Shown piece after piece: positions 1-5,913 of a DNA stretch of 5,913 nucleotides (positions are counted from its first letter, which is position 1; each line of letters begins with the position of its first letter). The notes under the pieces were generated by a model. It searched no databases. It saw nothing but the letters and a program-made list of their open reading frames with translations, and was not told the origin of the DNA. This DNA comes from Akkermansiaceae bacterium (GTDB taxonomy: Bacteria > Verrucomicrobiota > Verrucomicrobiia > Verrucomicrobiales > Akkermansiaceae): the NCBI GenBank assembly GCA_903909905.1, contig CAIVXP010000198.1, forward strand, positions 1 to 5,913, given 5' to 3'. A program made the position numbers and the translations under genes.

Positions 1-327
1 CCGTTGGTTATCAAAAGAAACGACACATGTGGCATTGGGGTCGAGTGTTGCAATGATCGGATGGCACATGCGAAGGCGTTACGCACTGTTTTTGCTGGGG
101 TTTTTGAATCTGGTGTGATTCGCCAGCCGCAAATGAGGCGCAACATTCGTCGCCGTTTGCGTGAGAACGCGCGAGAAATTCGAAGCTGCGAGTTCATGGA
201 GCGCGACCACTGGCCGCTGCGTTCGATCGGCGTGCTAATGGGGATTCAAAATCGAGCCGTCCGATATGCTTCAAGGCGTTTGTTTCCATTGGCAGAGCCC
301 GAAGTGAAGCCAGCGCGGGATTCATGA
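1..327 (+). CDS. 3' end of an unrecognised protein gene (5' partial)
   Basis: The reading frame is open from the first base to a TGA at 325-327, so this is most likely the C-terminal 108 residues of a gene that begins upstream. The TTG at 4 and ATG at 61 are possible starts, but neither has a ribosome binding site. Codon use resembles the genes that follow, and the frame ends 9 bases before the permease start, which supports a real gene in the same operon. The peptide is soluble and very rich in Arg, with a basic helix-like stretch (MRRNIRRRLRENAREI) and a second basic segment near the end. I do not recognise the family. The pattern of a Gly-rich start, an 'ALR' helix and an Arg-rich tail is compatible with the C-terminal end of a GT-B glycosyltransferase, which would suit the locus, but this is weak and I do not assign it. 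Confidence 0.6.
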   Translation, partial: PLVIKRNDTCGIGVECCNDRMAHAKALRTVFAGVFESGVIRQPQMRRNIRRRLRENAREIRSCEFMERDHWPLRSIGVLMGIQNRAVRYASRRLFPLAEPEVKPARDS

Positions 328-336
328 CATAATTAA

Positions 337-1152
337 ATGAGCGGTATTACCATTGAGGCAGGAAAATCAGGGGGCAGGTATTGGCATGATTTGTGGCGAT
401 ATCGTGAGCTGCTTTATTTTTTGGCGTGGCGCGACATCCTTGTTCGTTACAAGCAGACGGTAGTCGGCGTTGCGTGGGCAGTGATACGCCCGGTATTGAC
501 GATGTTGGTGTTGACGATCGTATTCGGCGAGTTCGCCGGGATGAAATCCGGCGATGTGCCTTATCCATTGTTGGTGTTGTGCGGCATGTTGCCGTGGCAG
601 TTTTTTGCGACCGCATTTGCCGAGAGTGGAAACAGCCTTGTTTCCAACCAGGGCATGATCACCAAGGTTTACTTCCCAAGGCTAGTCGTGCCCATAAGCA
701 GTGTCGTCACGAGTTTTGTCGATTTCATGATCAGCGCCGTGCTGTTGGCCATGCTTTTCATTTATTATGGTCAGTTACCGGGGCCTCAGGTCTTCACGCT
801 GCCGTTTTTTGTCGCGCTTGCATTTGGCGCCGCGTTTGGAGCTGGGGTGTGGGTGTCTGCGTTGATGGTGAGGTATCGTGATTTCCGCTATGTCGTACCT
901 TTCATCGTTCAGTTCGGATTGTATATCTCACCGGTGGGATTCAGCAGCACCCAAGTGCCGGAGAAGTGGCGTTTCATCCATTCGATGAACCCGATGGCGG
1001 GCGTCATCGATGGCTTCAGATACGCACTGCTTGGTGAGAATAGCCTAAGTGGTGGTGAGCTGTTGTTTTCAGTGCTCACGGTGATCGTCTTGATCGCGAG
1101 TGGACTCATTTACTTCCGTAAGACAGAAAAAACATTTGCCGACATCATATGA
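337..1152 (+). CDS. wzm: Polysaccharide ABC-2 transporter permease, Wzm type
   Basis: This is the inner-membrane permease half of an ABC exporter that moves undecaprenyl-diphosphate-linked polysaccharide from cytoplasm to periplasm. Its 271 residues fit the Wzm/TagG/KpsM family. There are about six hydrophobic segments (roughly 43-64, 76-95, 118-143, 152-176, 184-203 and 241-260). Family-like motifs are YKQTVVGVAWAVIRP (38-52), KVYFPRLVVPIS (110-121), RYRDFRYVVPF (179-189) and MNPMAGVIDGFR (217-228). There is no signal peptide, as expected; the first 30 residues look like the amphipathic cytoplasmic helix of the family. The ATG at 337 is the natural start: it follows an A/T-rich leader (cataattaa) with no good Shine-Dalgarno sequence and lies 9 bases after the previous stop. 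Its ATPase partner is not adjacent but lies beyond the dehydrogenase gene, which is less usual. The family call is firm; the glycan exported cannot be read from the sequence. Confidence 0.95.
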   Translation: MSGITIEAGKSGGRYWHDLWRYRELLYFLAWRDILVRYKQTVVGVAWAVIRPVLTMLVLTIVFGEFAGMKSGDVPYPLLVLCGMLPWQFFATAFAESGNSLVSNQGMITKVYFPRLVVPISSVVTSFVDFMISAVLLAMLFIYYGQLPGPQVFTLPFFVALAFGAAFGAGVWVSALMVRYRDFRYVVPFIVQFGLYISPVGFSSTQVPEKWRFIHSMNPMAGVIDGFRYALLGENSLSGGELLFSVLTVIVLIASGLIYFRKTEKTFADII

Positions 1153-1161
1153 GATTACGGC

Positions 1162-1177
1162 TGCGACGGATGTCGCA
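1162..1177 (+). other. Small perfect hairpin between wzm and the dehydrogenase gene
   Basis: TGCGAC, a GGAT loop, and GTCGCA form a 6-bp perfect stem with a 4-base loop, starting 10 bases after the wzm stop codon. It is followed by AAAA and then an A/T-rich stretch running to the next start codon. No T-run follows on this strand, so it does not look like an intrinsic terminator. It could tune mRNA stability or processing between the two genes, or be chance: a 6-bp inverted repeat is not rare. Confidence 0.3.
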
Positions 1178-1193
1178 AAACCAATTATAAACA

Positions 1194-2564
1194 ATGAACA
1201 GATACCGTATGAATTCAACAATGGAGATACCCGAAGCCGAATCACGGATGCGTGTCGCCGAGGGTGCATGCCGCTTTCGCGAAGTGGCGGTGGTTGGGAT
1301 GGGCTATGTGGGTCTGCCGCTCGCGCTGCGTTTTGCTGAGTCCGGGGTCAGAGTGACAGGCATCGACATCGATAAAGATAAGGTGGATGGATTGAACTCG
1401 GGTCACAGCCACATCGGGCATATTGCACCGGAACGGATCGACGGTTTGAGGGAAAAGGGAATGTTTGGGGTAACGGGTGATTTTGGGCGTGTTGCGGATG
1501 CGGATGCCGTGATTGTTTGTGTACCTACACCGCTGGGAAGAAACAGGGACCCCGACATTTCCTATGTGTTAGATACTGGAAGATCGATCGCGCCGCATCT
1601 GCGCGAAGGATGCCTCGTGGTTTTGGAATCAACCACATTCCCTGGCACAACCGACGAGTTGCTTCGGGAGGTATTGGAGGATGGTTCTCGAATGCGTGCG
1701 GGTCGTGACTTCAACCTCGCGTACTCGCCAGAGCGCGAGGATCCCGGAAACCCTTCGAGTTGTGTTGGCAAAGTGCCAAAACTTGTGGGTGGCTACAGCG
1801 ATGCCTGTCTTGATAAGGCGGTTTTGCTCTATCGAAAGGCGGTAGCCGATGTGATTCCTGTTTCATCTTGCCGGGTCGCCGAGGCGGCCAAGCTGCTCGA
1901 GAACATTTTTCGCAGCGTGAACATCGCTCTCGTGAACGAACTCAAAATGGTTTACGATGCCATGGGCATCGACATTTGGGAGGTGATTGACGCGGCCGGA
2001 ACCAAGCCATTCGGCTTCATGACGTTTTATCCTGGGCCTGGGCTTGGCGGACACTGCATTCCGATCGACCCGTTTTATCTGACATGGAAAGCGCACGAAT
2101 TCGGTAGTTCCACACGATTCATTGAGTTGGCCGGTGAAATCAACACAGCGATGCCGACACATGTCGTGAGAAAGGTGGCTGAGGCTCTGAACGAAAAGCG
2201 CAGGCCAATCATGGAGTCGAGCATTCTGGTGCTAGGTCTTGCTTATAAACCGAATGTTGACGATGAGCGCGAATCACCCAGCTACCGGATCATGGAGCTT
2301 TTAAGATCGCAGGGCGCGCGTGTTTCGTATCATGACCCGTACATTCCGATGATTCGGATGACTCGTGAGCATGCGCTGTGGGCTGGAGAAAAATCGGTCG
2401 ATTGGAACGAAGTGGTTATCAGCGCGTTTGATGTGGTAGTGATTGCAACGGCTCATGATAGTGTGGATTACCAAGAACTTGCCGACTGGGCACAGTGCGT
2501 AGTCGATACCCGCAATGCCATGGCAAATATGGCCTTGAATGGATGCCGAGTGCTTAAGGCCTGA
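1194..2564 (+). CDS. wbpA: Nucleotide-sugar 6-dehydrogenase, WbpA-like (probable UDP-GlcNAc dehydrogenase)
   Basis: This cytoplasmic NAD-dependent enzyme belongs to the UDP-glucose/GDP-mannose dehydrogenase family, which oxidises C6 of a nucleotide sugar in two steps to a uronic acid. In the 456-residue form, the N-terminal Rossmann motif is GMGYVG (35-40), with acidic D58 ending the second strand. ESTTFPGTT (145-153), YSPEREDPGN (177-186), the active-site Lys in EAAKLLENIFR (K233) and the catalytic Cys in GLGGHCIPIDP (C288) are all present. The C-terminal nucleotide-sugar-binding domain has GLAYKPNVDDERESPS (348-363). YSPEREDPGN and the EAAKLLENIFR and GLGGHCIPIDPFYLTWKA regions match the WbpA branch, which makes UDP-GlcNAcA, better than WecC (UDP-ManNAc) or Ugd (UDP-glucose). 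The substrate is inferred from family resemblance. The start is uncertain: in-frame ATGs lie at 1194, 1209, 1221 and 1248. None has a good Shine-Dalgarno, and 1194 and 1221 share an 'acaATG' context. It sits between the two transporter genes, 41 bases after wzm. Confidence 0.9.
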   Translation: MNRYRMNSTMEIPEAESRMRVAEGACRFREVAVVGMGYVGLPLALRFAESGVRVTGIDIDKDKVDGLNSGHSHIGHIAPERIDGLREKGMFGVTGDFGRVADADAVIVCVPTPLGRNRDPDISYVLDTGRSIAPHLREGCLVVLESTTFPGTTDELLREVLEDGSRMRAGRDFNLAYSPEREDPGNPSSCVGKVPKLVGGYSDACLDKAVLLYRKAVADVIPVSSCRVAEAAKLLENIFRSVNIALVNELKMVYDAMGIDIWEVIDAAGTKPFGFMTFYPGPGLGGHCIPIDPFYLTWKAHEFGSSTRFIELAGEINTAMPTHVVRKVAEALNEKRRPIMESSILVLGLAYKPNVDDERESPSYRIMELLRSQGARVSYHDPYIPMIRMTREHALWAGEKSVDWNEVVISAFDVVVIATAHDSVDYQELADWAQCVVDTRNAMANMALNGCRVLKA

Positions 2565-2602
2565 GGTTGCCTTATGACGTGATCAAATTGTCGCGTAATA
2601 AC

Positions 2603-3877
2603 ATGAGCGAATCCATCATCTCGGTAAACAAGCTTTCCAAGTCGTATCGAATCGACCGGTTGGGCGCGAAGGCAGATGGCCTGCGTCACCTGATTGAGAG
2701 CGCAGTAAGGAGGCCCTTCGATGTTTTGCGTGGGATCATGCGCGATGATAGTTCGGCCAAGTCGCTGTTCTGGGCATTGAGGGATCTCGATCTTGAGATT
2801 GGGCGTGGGGAGATGGTGGGAATCATCGGACGCAATGGTGCCGGCAAATCCACATTGCTCAAGTTGCTGAGTCGCATCACTGAACCCACGAGCGGAAGCA
2901 TCAAGCTGCGCGGAAGGGTTGCCAGCTTGCTTGAGGTTGGCACAGGATTTCACCCTGAGCTCACCGGACGTGAGAATATCTTTCTCAATGGGGCAATCCT
3001 GGGGATGAGCAGGCGTGAGATCATAAGCCGTTTTGATGAGATTGTGGAATTCTCCGAGGTCGAAAAGTTTTTGGATACTCCTGTAAAACGCTACAGCAGC
3101 GGCATGTACGTGAGGCTTGCCTTCGCGGTGGCGGCACATCTTGAGCCGGAGATTCTGATAGTCGACGAGGTGCTAGCGGTGGGTGATTCCGAGTTTCAGA
3201 AAAAATGTATCGGGAAAATGGAGGATGCATCATCGCGTGAAGGAAGGACGGTGCTGCTTGTGAGTCACCAGATGCCGACCATACAAAACCTATGCACTCG
3301 TTGCGTACTGATGGATAAAGGTCAAATAATCTCTGATGGGCCGACATCGGAGGTGATCAGTGCCTATATGAATCATGGAGTATCGCTTGCAAAGTTGGCC
3401 TTACACGAACGTGAAGACCGCGCGGGAAATGGCCAAGTAAAGGTGCTCTCCGTCAGTATGCGTGATGCGGATGGAAATACGATTCGAGAAGCGATCGCCG
3501 GATCTGAGGTCTGGCTATGTGTTGAGTATCTGGCACGCGACGGTGTGATTCTTGAAAACTGTGTTTTTTGTCTCGAGATTCAAAAAGAGACGAGAGTGTA
3601 TATTGCGCTTTCAACGGCGCTTGTCGACCGCCGCAAACTGGTGGTGGCGGGTCATGGAAGGGTTGATTTCCAAATTTCCAAGTGGCCCTTGATGGCAGGA
3701 ATTTATCACATCAACACATATGTCGGGAACAATGGAGTAATGGAGGATTATATACAGGATGCGGTATCAATCGATGTGATCGACGGTGACTTTCACGGAT
3801 CTGGCAAGTTGCGTCACGAAGGCTGGGAAAATTTGGTGTTGGTTGACCATTCATGGAAACAGGTACCCGGGTTGTGA
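2603..3877 (+). CDS. wzt: Polysaccharide ABC transporter ATP-binding protein, Wzt type, with C-terminal carbohydrate-binding domain
   Basis: This is the ATPase half of the exporter, energising Wzm at the cytoplasmic face. In the 424-residue form, the Walker A motif is GRNGAGKST (76-84), a Q-loop region carries VGTGFHPELTGREN (112-125), the ABC signature is YSSGM (164-168), Walker B is ILIVDE (184-189) and the H-loop His is 222 (SHQM). After the nucleotide-binding domain (about 1-265), residues 278-418 form a predicted beta-rich domain of the Wzt C-terminal type. In E. coli O9a and relatives this domain binds the modified non-reducing end of the finished chain, coupling termination to export. 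About 40 residues (27-66) precede the core strand FWALRDLDLEI, as in other Wzt/TagH-like ATPases. I chose ATG 2603 (MSESIISVNKLSKSYRI) because it matches the usual family N-terminus. A TTG at 2567, with AAGG 7 bases upstream, would add 12 residues. It lies 38 bases after the dehydrogenase gene. Confidence 0.93.
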   Translation: MSESIISVNKLSKSYRIDRLGAKADGLRHLIESAVRRPFDVLRGIMRDDSSAKSLFWALRDLDLEIGRGEMVGIIGRNGAGKSTLLKLLSRITEPTSGSIKLRGRVASLLEVGTGFHPELTGRENIFLNGAILGMSRREIISRFDEIVEFSEVEKFLDTPVKRYSSGMYVRLAFAVAAHLEPEILIVDEVLAVGDSEFQKKCIGKMEDASSREGRTVLLVSHQMPTIQNLCTRCVLMDKGQIISDGPTSEVISAYMNHGVSLAKLALHEREDRAGNGQVKVLSVSMRDADGNTIREAIAGSEVWLCVEYLARDGVILENCVFCLEIQKETRVYIALSTALVDRRKLVVAGHGRVDFQISKWPLMAGIYHINTYVGNNGVMEDYIQDAVSIDVIDGDFHGSGKLRHEGWENLVLVDHSWKQVPGL

Positions 3878-3900
3878 CATTTAATGAATCAGGCAAAACA

Positions 3901-5094
3901 ATGAGTGTGGTGGTAAAAATTGGCGGTCTTCCTGAAGTTGTGGAATTGGAGCGCCTGTGGCGTGACCTTGAGTGTCGTTCACGCGGAAGTTTTTTTGTTT
4001 CTTGGGCCTGGATTGGCGTGTGGTTAGCAAATTTGCCTCATGACTGGCCCTTGCGTTTGATGCGTGCGGAGAGATTCGGAAAAACCGTAGGGCTCGGTAT
4101 ACTTGCGGGCGGTGAGCCGAAAAAAATCTGGAATATTCCTTACTGCGCCACCGAGCACCTTCATGAGACCGGGGTCAGGGAGATCGACATGGTTATCGAG
4201 CACAATGATTTCTTGTTGGATGCCTCGTATGAAGAGGAGGCGAGGTCGGCCATGATTGGCCACTGGCTTGATAACGTCGACAATGTGAGCGAGCTTGGCA
4301 TTCCCGGCACCAGTCAAAGTGCATGGATGTCTGATGGGATTGATCATGAGCGTCATGGCATGAAGCGCTTCGATATGACGATGAAATCCCATGCAATGGA
4401 TTTGGAAGAAGTGCGTCGAGTGGGTGGCGATCCTGTGACACTTCTTGATGCGCGTACTCGCGCAAAAATCCGCCGAGCGATGCGTGAGTATGCGCAGCTC
4501 GGCGCGTTGCGCATCGAGACGGCAGCGACAGTGGTCGGAAGCCTTGAATGGTTGGATTCCCTGGAGATGCTCCATCAGAAGCGTTGGACAGGGAAGGGTG
4601 AGCCAGGTTGCTTCAGCAATCCGCGTTTTATGCGGTTTCATCGCATGATGATCGCCCGCAATCATGAAAATGGCAGCGCAATCGTGATGAGGATCAATGT
4701 GGGCGATGCGGCACTCGGGTATCTTTATGGGTTTGCCGACAAGCAAAGATTCTATGTTTATCAGTGCGGATTTGATTATGAAATGGTTGAACGCAACTCC
4801 ATGCCAGGTCTTGTGTGCCATGTGATGGCGATGAAGTATTTGGCCGAAACAGGATTGCAACTTTATGACTTCATGGCGGGATTCTCGGGCTACAAGTCGG
4901 CTCTTACAAATATTGAGGAAAATATGACATGGACAATCTTTCGAAGTGATTCGTTGCGTTTTCGGATGGTCGAGTATGCGCGTCCGTTCATCGCCAGGAT
5001 GGATCATCACAAAACACGACTAATGTCTAAGTGGAGAGGAATACGTTTGAATTCACCACATTCGTCAAAAACCCCATTAAATCAGGGTATTTAA
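3901..5094 (+). CDS. GNAT-fold acyltransferase, CelD/BcsL-like (Acetyltransf_6 family)
   Basis: This is a predicted soluble cytoplasmic protein of 397 residues without signal peptide or membrane segment. It has the layout of the CelD/BcsL-like 'involved in cellulose biosynthesis' group, which pairs a degenerate N-terminal GNAT half with a better conserved C-terminal GNAT domain. Visible hallmarks are SWAWIGVW (34-41), RTRAKIRRAMREYAQLG (185-201), HQKRW (225-229), a GYLYGF core strand (273-278), YVYQCGFD (285-292), and the characteristic YDFMAGFSGYK (322-332). Members occur in polysaccharide loci and are thought to transfer an acyl group from acyl-CoA to a sugar or sugar nucleotide; the acceptor here is unknown. 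ATG 3901 is preferred: AGG lies 7 bases upstream, the 'aaaacaATG' context resembles its neighbours, and it begins 23 bases after wzt. ATG 3853 in the same frame would overlap wzt by 25 bases and add 16 residues. Kinship to FemAB-like proteins is an alternative view of the same fold. Confidence 0.85.
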   Translation: MSVVVKIGGLPEVVELERLWRDLECRSRGSFFVSWAWIGVWLANLPHDWPLRLMRAERFGKTVGLGILAGGEPKKIWNIPYCATEHLHETGVREIDMVIEHNDFLLDASYEEEARSAMIGHWLDNVDNVSELGIPGTSQSAWMSDGIDHERHGMKRFDMTMKSHAMDLEEVRRVGGDPVTLLDARTRAKIRRAMREYAQLGALRIETAATVVGSLEWLDSLEMLHQKRWTGKGEPGCFSNPRFMRFHRMMIARNHENGSAIVMRINVGDAALGYLYGFADKQRFYVYQCGFDYEMVERNSMPGLVCHVMAMKYLAETGLQLYDFMAGFSGYKSALTNIEENMTWTIFRSDSLRFRMVEYARPFIARMDHHKTRLMSKWRGIRLNSPHSSKTPLNQGI

Positions 5095-5113
5095 ATTAAT
5101 AACAGACTTTCGG

Positions 5114-5913
5114 ATGCCGTTTACATCATGGGATTTTCTGCTTTTTTTTATGCCTCTGACGGTGGTGGCTTTTCATTTGATTCCACCGCGGCCCGGAATT
5201 TGGCGGAAGCTACTTTTAGTAGTGGCATCGATAGTTTTTTACGCATGGTTTTCGTTTTGGTGTGCTGCGTTGTTGGCTGTTTCGATGCTTGCTAACTACT
5301 CGCTCGGCGAATGTTTGGGCAACTGGGCTGGAAAGCGCAAGCACTGGCCCGTAGCGGTCATGGCAGTCGGCGCGAACTTGCTGTTGTTGTTTCACTTCAA
5401 GTATTCGAACATGTTCAAGGAAAGCTTGGGCGGTTTGTTTGGAGTTTCGGTTGAGATCTCGCCAGTTGTTTTGCCACTCGCCATCTCGTTTTACACATTC
5501 ACGCAGATTGGTTATGTGATCGATGTGGCGAAAAACCCACGTTTCAGATGCGGTTTTGTTGATTACTGCCTGATTGTGGTTTTTTTTCCGCACTTGATAG
5601 CGGGCCCTGTCGTGCGTCATTCTGAAATAGTACCACAGTTTGCAGATCGGGAGCTCAAGCCCGACTGGGGATGCATTGCAGGTGGCGCCGCCGTATTCCT
5701 GATCGGACTTTACAAAAAGACCCTGCTTGCGGATCCCGTGGGCGTTCATGCCGATTGGATATTCAATCAAGTAGCAAAAGGTGAGGCACTATCGTGGTTT
5801 AGCTCATGGGTTGGAGCGATTGCCTATGGCCTGCAGATCTACTTCGATTTCTCTGGCTACTCCGATATGGCGATCGGTTTAGCACTCATGTTTGCGATCC
5901 GATTTCCGATCAA
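5114..5913 (+). CDS. MBOAT family O-acyltransferase, AlgI-like (3' partial)
   Basis: This is a multi-pass inner-membrane acyltransferase. AlgI-type MBOAT proteins take acetyl from cytoplasmic acetyl-CoA and pass it across the membrane for O-acetylation of a glycan, often with a periplasmic SGNH-type partner (AlgJ/AlgX, DltD or similar). The 266 visible residues show WDFLLFFMPLT (6-16), FHFKYSNMF (93-101), PLAISFYTFTQIGYVIDV (121-138), FFPHLIAGPVVRHSEIVPQ (157-175), IGLYKKTLLAD (197-207) and YFDFSGYSDMAIGLA (243-257), all in family order and spacing. About seven hydrophobic segments are visible. The gene runs off the right edge, so the later invariant His of the catalytic region cannot be checked. 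The start ATG 5114 lies 19 bases after the GNAT gene and matches the usual family N-terminus; it has no Shine-Dalgarno sequence, but an A/T-rich leader precedes it. The acceptor glycan is presumably the polymer of this locus, which is inference. Confidence 0.92.
   Translation, partial: MPFTSWDFLLFFMPLTVVAFHLIPPRPGIWRKLLLVVASIVFYAWFSFWCAALLAVSMLANYSLGECLGNWAGKRKHWPVAVMAVGANLLLLFHFKYSNMFKESLGGLFGVSVEISPVVLPLAISFYTFTQIGYVIDVAKNPRFRCGFVDYCLIVVFFPHLIAGPVVRHSEIVPQFADRELKPDWGCIAGGAAVFLIGLYKKTLLADPVGVHADWIFNQVAKGEALSWFSSWVGAIAYGLQIYFDFSGYSDMAIGLALMFAIRFPI
5142..5149 (+). repeat. T8 homopolymer near the 5' end of the MBOAT gene
   Basis: Eight consecutive T bases lie in codons 10-12 of the MBOAT gene, encoding the end of a Leu codon and two Phe. 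A one-base slip would frameshift almost the whole protein. The run is explained equally well by the Phe-rich N-terminal membrane segment and this genome's use of TTT, and a second T8 run lies at 5580-5587 in the same gene. It is recorded only as a possible slippage site. Confidence 0.4.

Noticed and set aside
426..881. Second forward frame of 151 codons inside wzm
   Set aside because: It overlaps wzm in another frame, is rich in Cys, His and Arg, and does not resemble any protein family; it is a shadow of the permease gene.
1155..1192. Possible promoter before the dehydrogenase (TATAAA-like box at about 1187)
   Set aside because: The only -35-like sequence (TTACGG at 1155-1160) is about 26 bases away, too far for a standard sigma-70 promoter, and the A/T-richness is better explained as a translation leader.
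2468..3139. Antisense open frame of 223 codons across the dehydrogenase-wzt junction
   Set aside because: It overlaps the Walker A and signature regions of wzt and the 3' end of the dehydrogenase, has no family features and no plausible start context.
3853..3900. Earlier ATG start for the GNAT gene, overlapping wzt
   Set aside because: It has no ribosome site, and the extra 16 residues look unlike the family start; ATG 3901 has an AGG at suitable spacing and the same leader type as its neighbours.
4024..5010. Long antisense open frame of 328 codons opposite the GNAT gene
   Set aside because: It lies wholly within a gene with clear family motifs. The translation is His- and Ile-rich with no recognisable domain, as expected of a mirrored frame in a sequence with this codon bias.
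5071..5096. Possible terminator at the end of the GNAT gene (ACCC ... GGGT followed by A/T-rich sequence)
   Set aside because: The stem is only 4 bp with a loop of about 10 bases, lies inside the coding sequence, and is not followed by a clean T-run; the MBOAT gene starts within 20 bases of the stop.
5216..5770. Antisense open frame of 184 codons opposite the MBOAT gene
   Set aside because: The sense strand encodes an unmistakable AlgI-like protein through this whole stretch; the antisense product is low-quality and has no neighbouring gene on that strand.
1..5913. Mobile elements, tRNA genes, CRISPR arrays or long repeats
   Set aside because: Reading through the window I saw no transposase, no spaced direct repeats, no cloverleaf-like sequence and no terminal inverted repeats; the window is filled by six closely packed genes.

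Overview
The window reads as part of a surface-polysaccharide (O-antigen or capsule-like) locus of a Gram-negative bacterium. The main evidence is a split ABC-2 exporter: a Wzm-type permease, and a Wzt-type ATPase carrying a C-terminal carbohydrate-binding domain. Such exporters move a finished, lipid-linked glycan across the inner membrane. GC content is moderate (roughly half by eye) and coding sequence follows that bias. A proteobacterium is the likeliest host, but nothing here fixes the genus.

Layout, all on the + strand: (1) 1-327, the 3' end of a gene whose start lies outside the window, product not recognised, Arg-rich; (2) 337-1152, wzm-type permease; (3) 1194-2564, WbpA-like nucleotide-sugar 6-dehydrogenase; (4) 2603-3877, wzt-type ATPase; (5) 3901-5094, a GNAT-fold acyltransferase of the CelD/BcsL-like (Acetyltransf_6) type; (6) 5114 to the right edge, an MBOAT O-acyltransferase of the AlgI type, cut off by the window. 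Gaps between genes are 9, 41, 38, 23 and 19 bases. I see no convincing promoter or terminator, so one operon that extends past both edges is the simplest reading. No stretch over 300 bases lacks a gene, and I saw no RNA gene, mobile element or CRISPR array.

Working model: the dehydrogenase makes a UDP-hexuronic acid (most likely UDP-GlcNAcA) as a building block. The chain is built in the cytoplasm on undecaprenyl diphosphate. Wzt recognises the finished chain, probably through a modified non-reducing end, and powers export through Wzm. The GNAT protein (cytoplasmic) and the MBOAT protein (membrane, usually acting on the periplasmic side) are expected to add acyl groups at two different stages.

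The families are ordinary. What deserves a second look is the arrangement: wzm and wzt are separated by a sugar-nucleotide gene, two unrelated acyltransferases sit in tandem behind the chain-recognising ATPase, start sites lack Shine-Dalgarno sequences but have A-rich leaders, and poly-T tracts lie near the 5' ends of both acyltransferase genes. I found no clear sign of a wholly new system.
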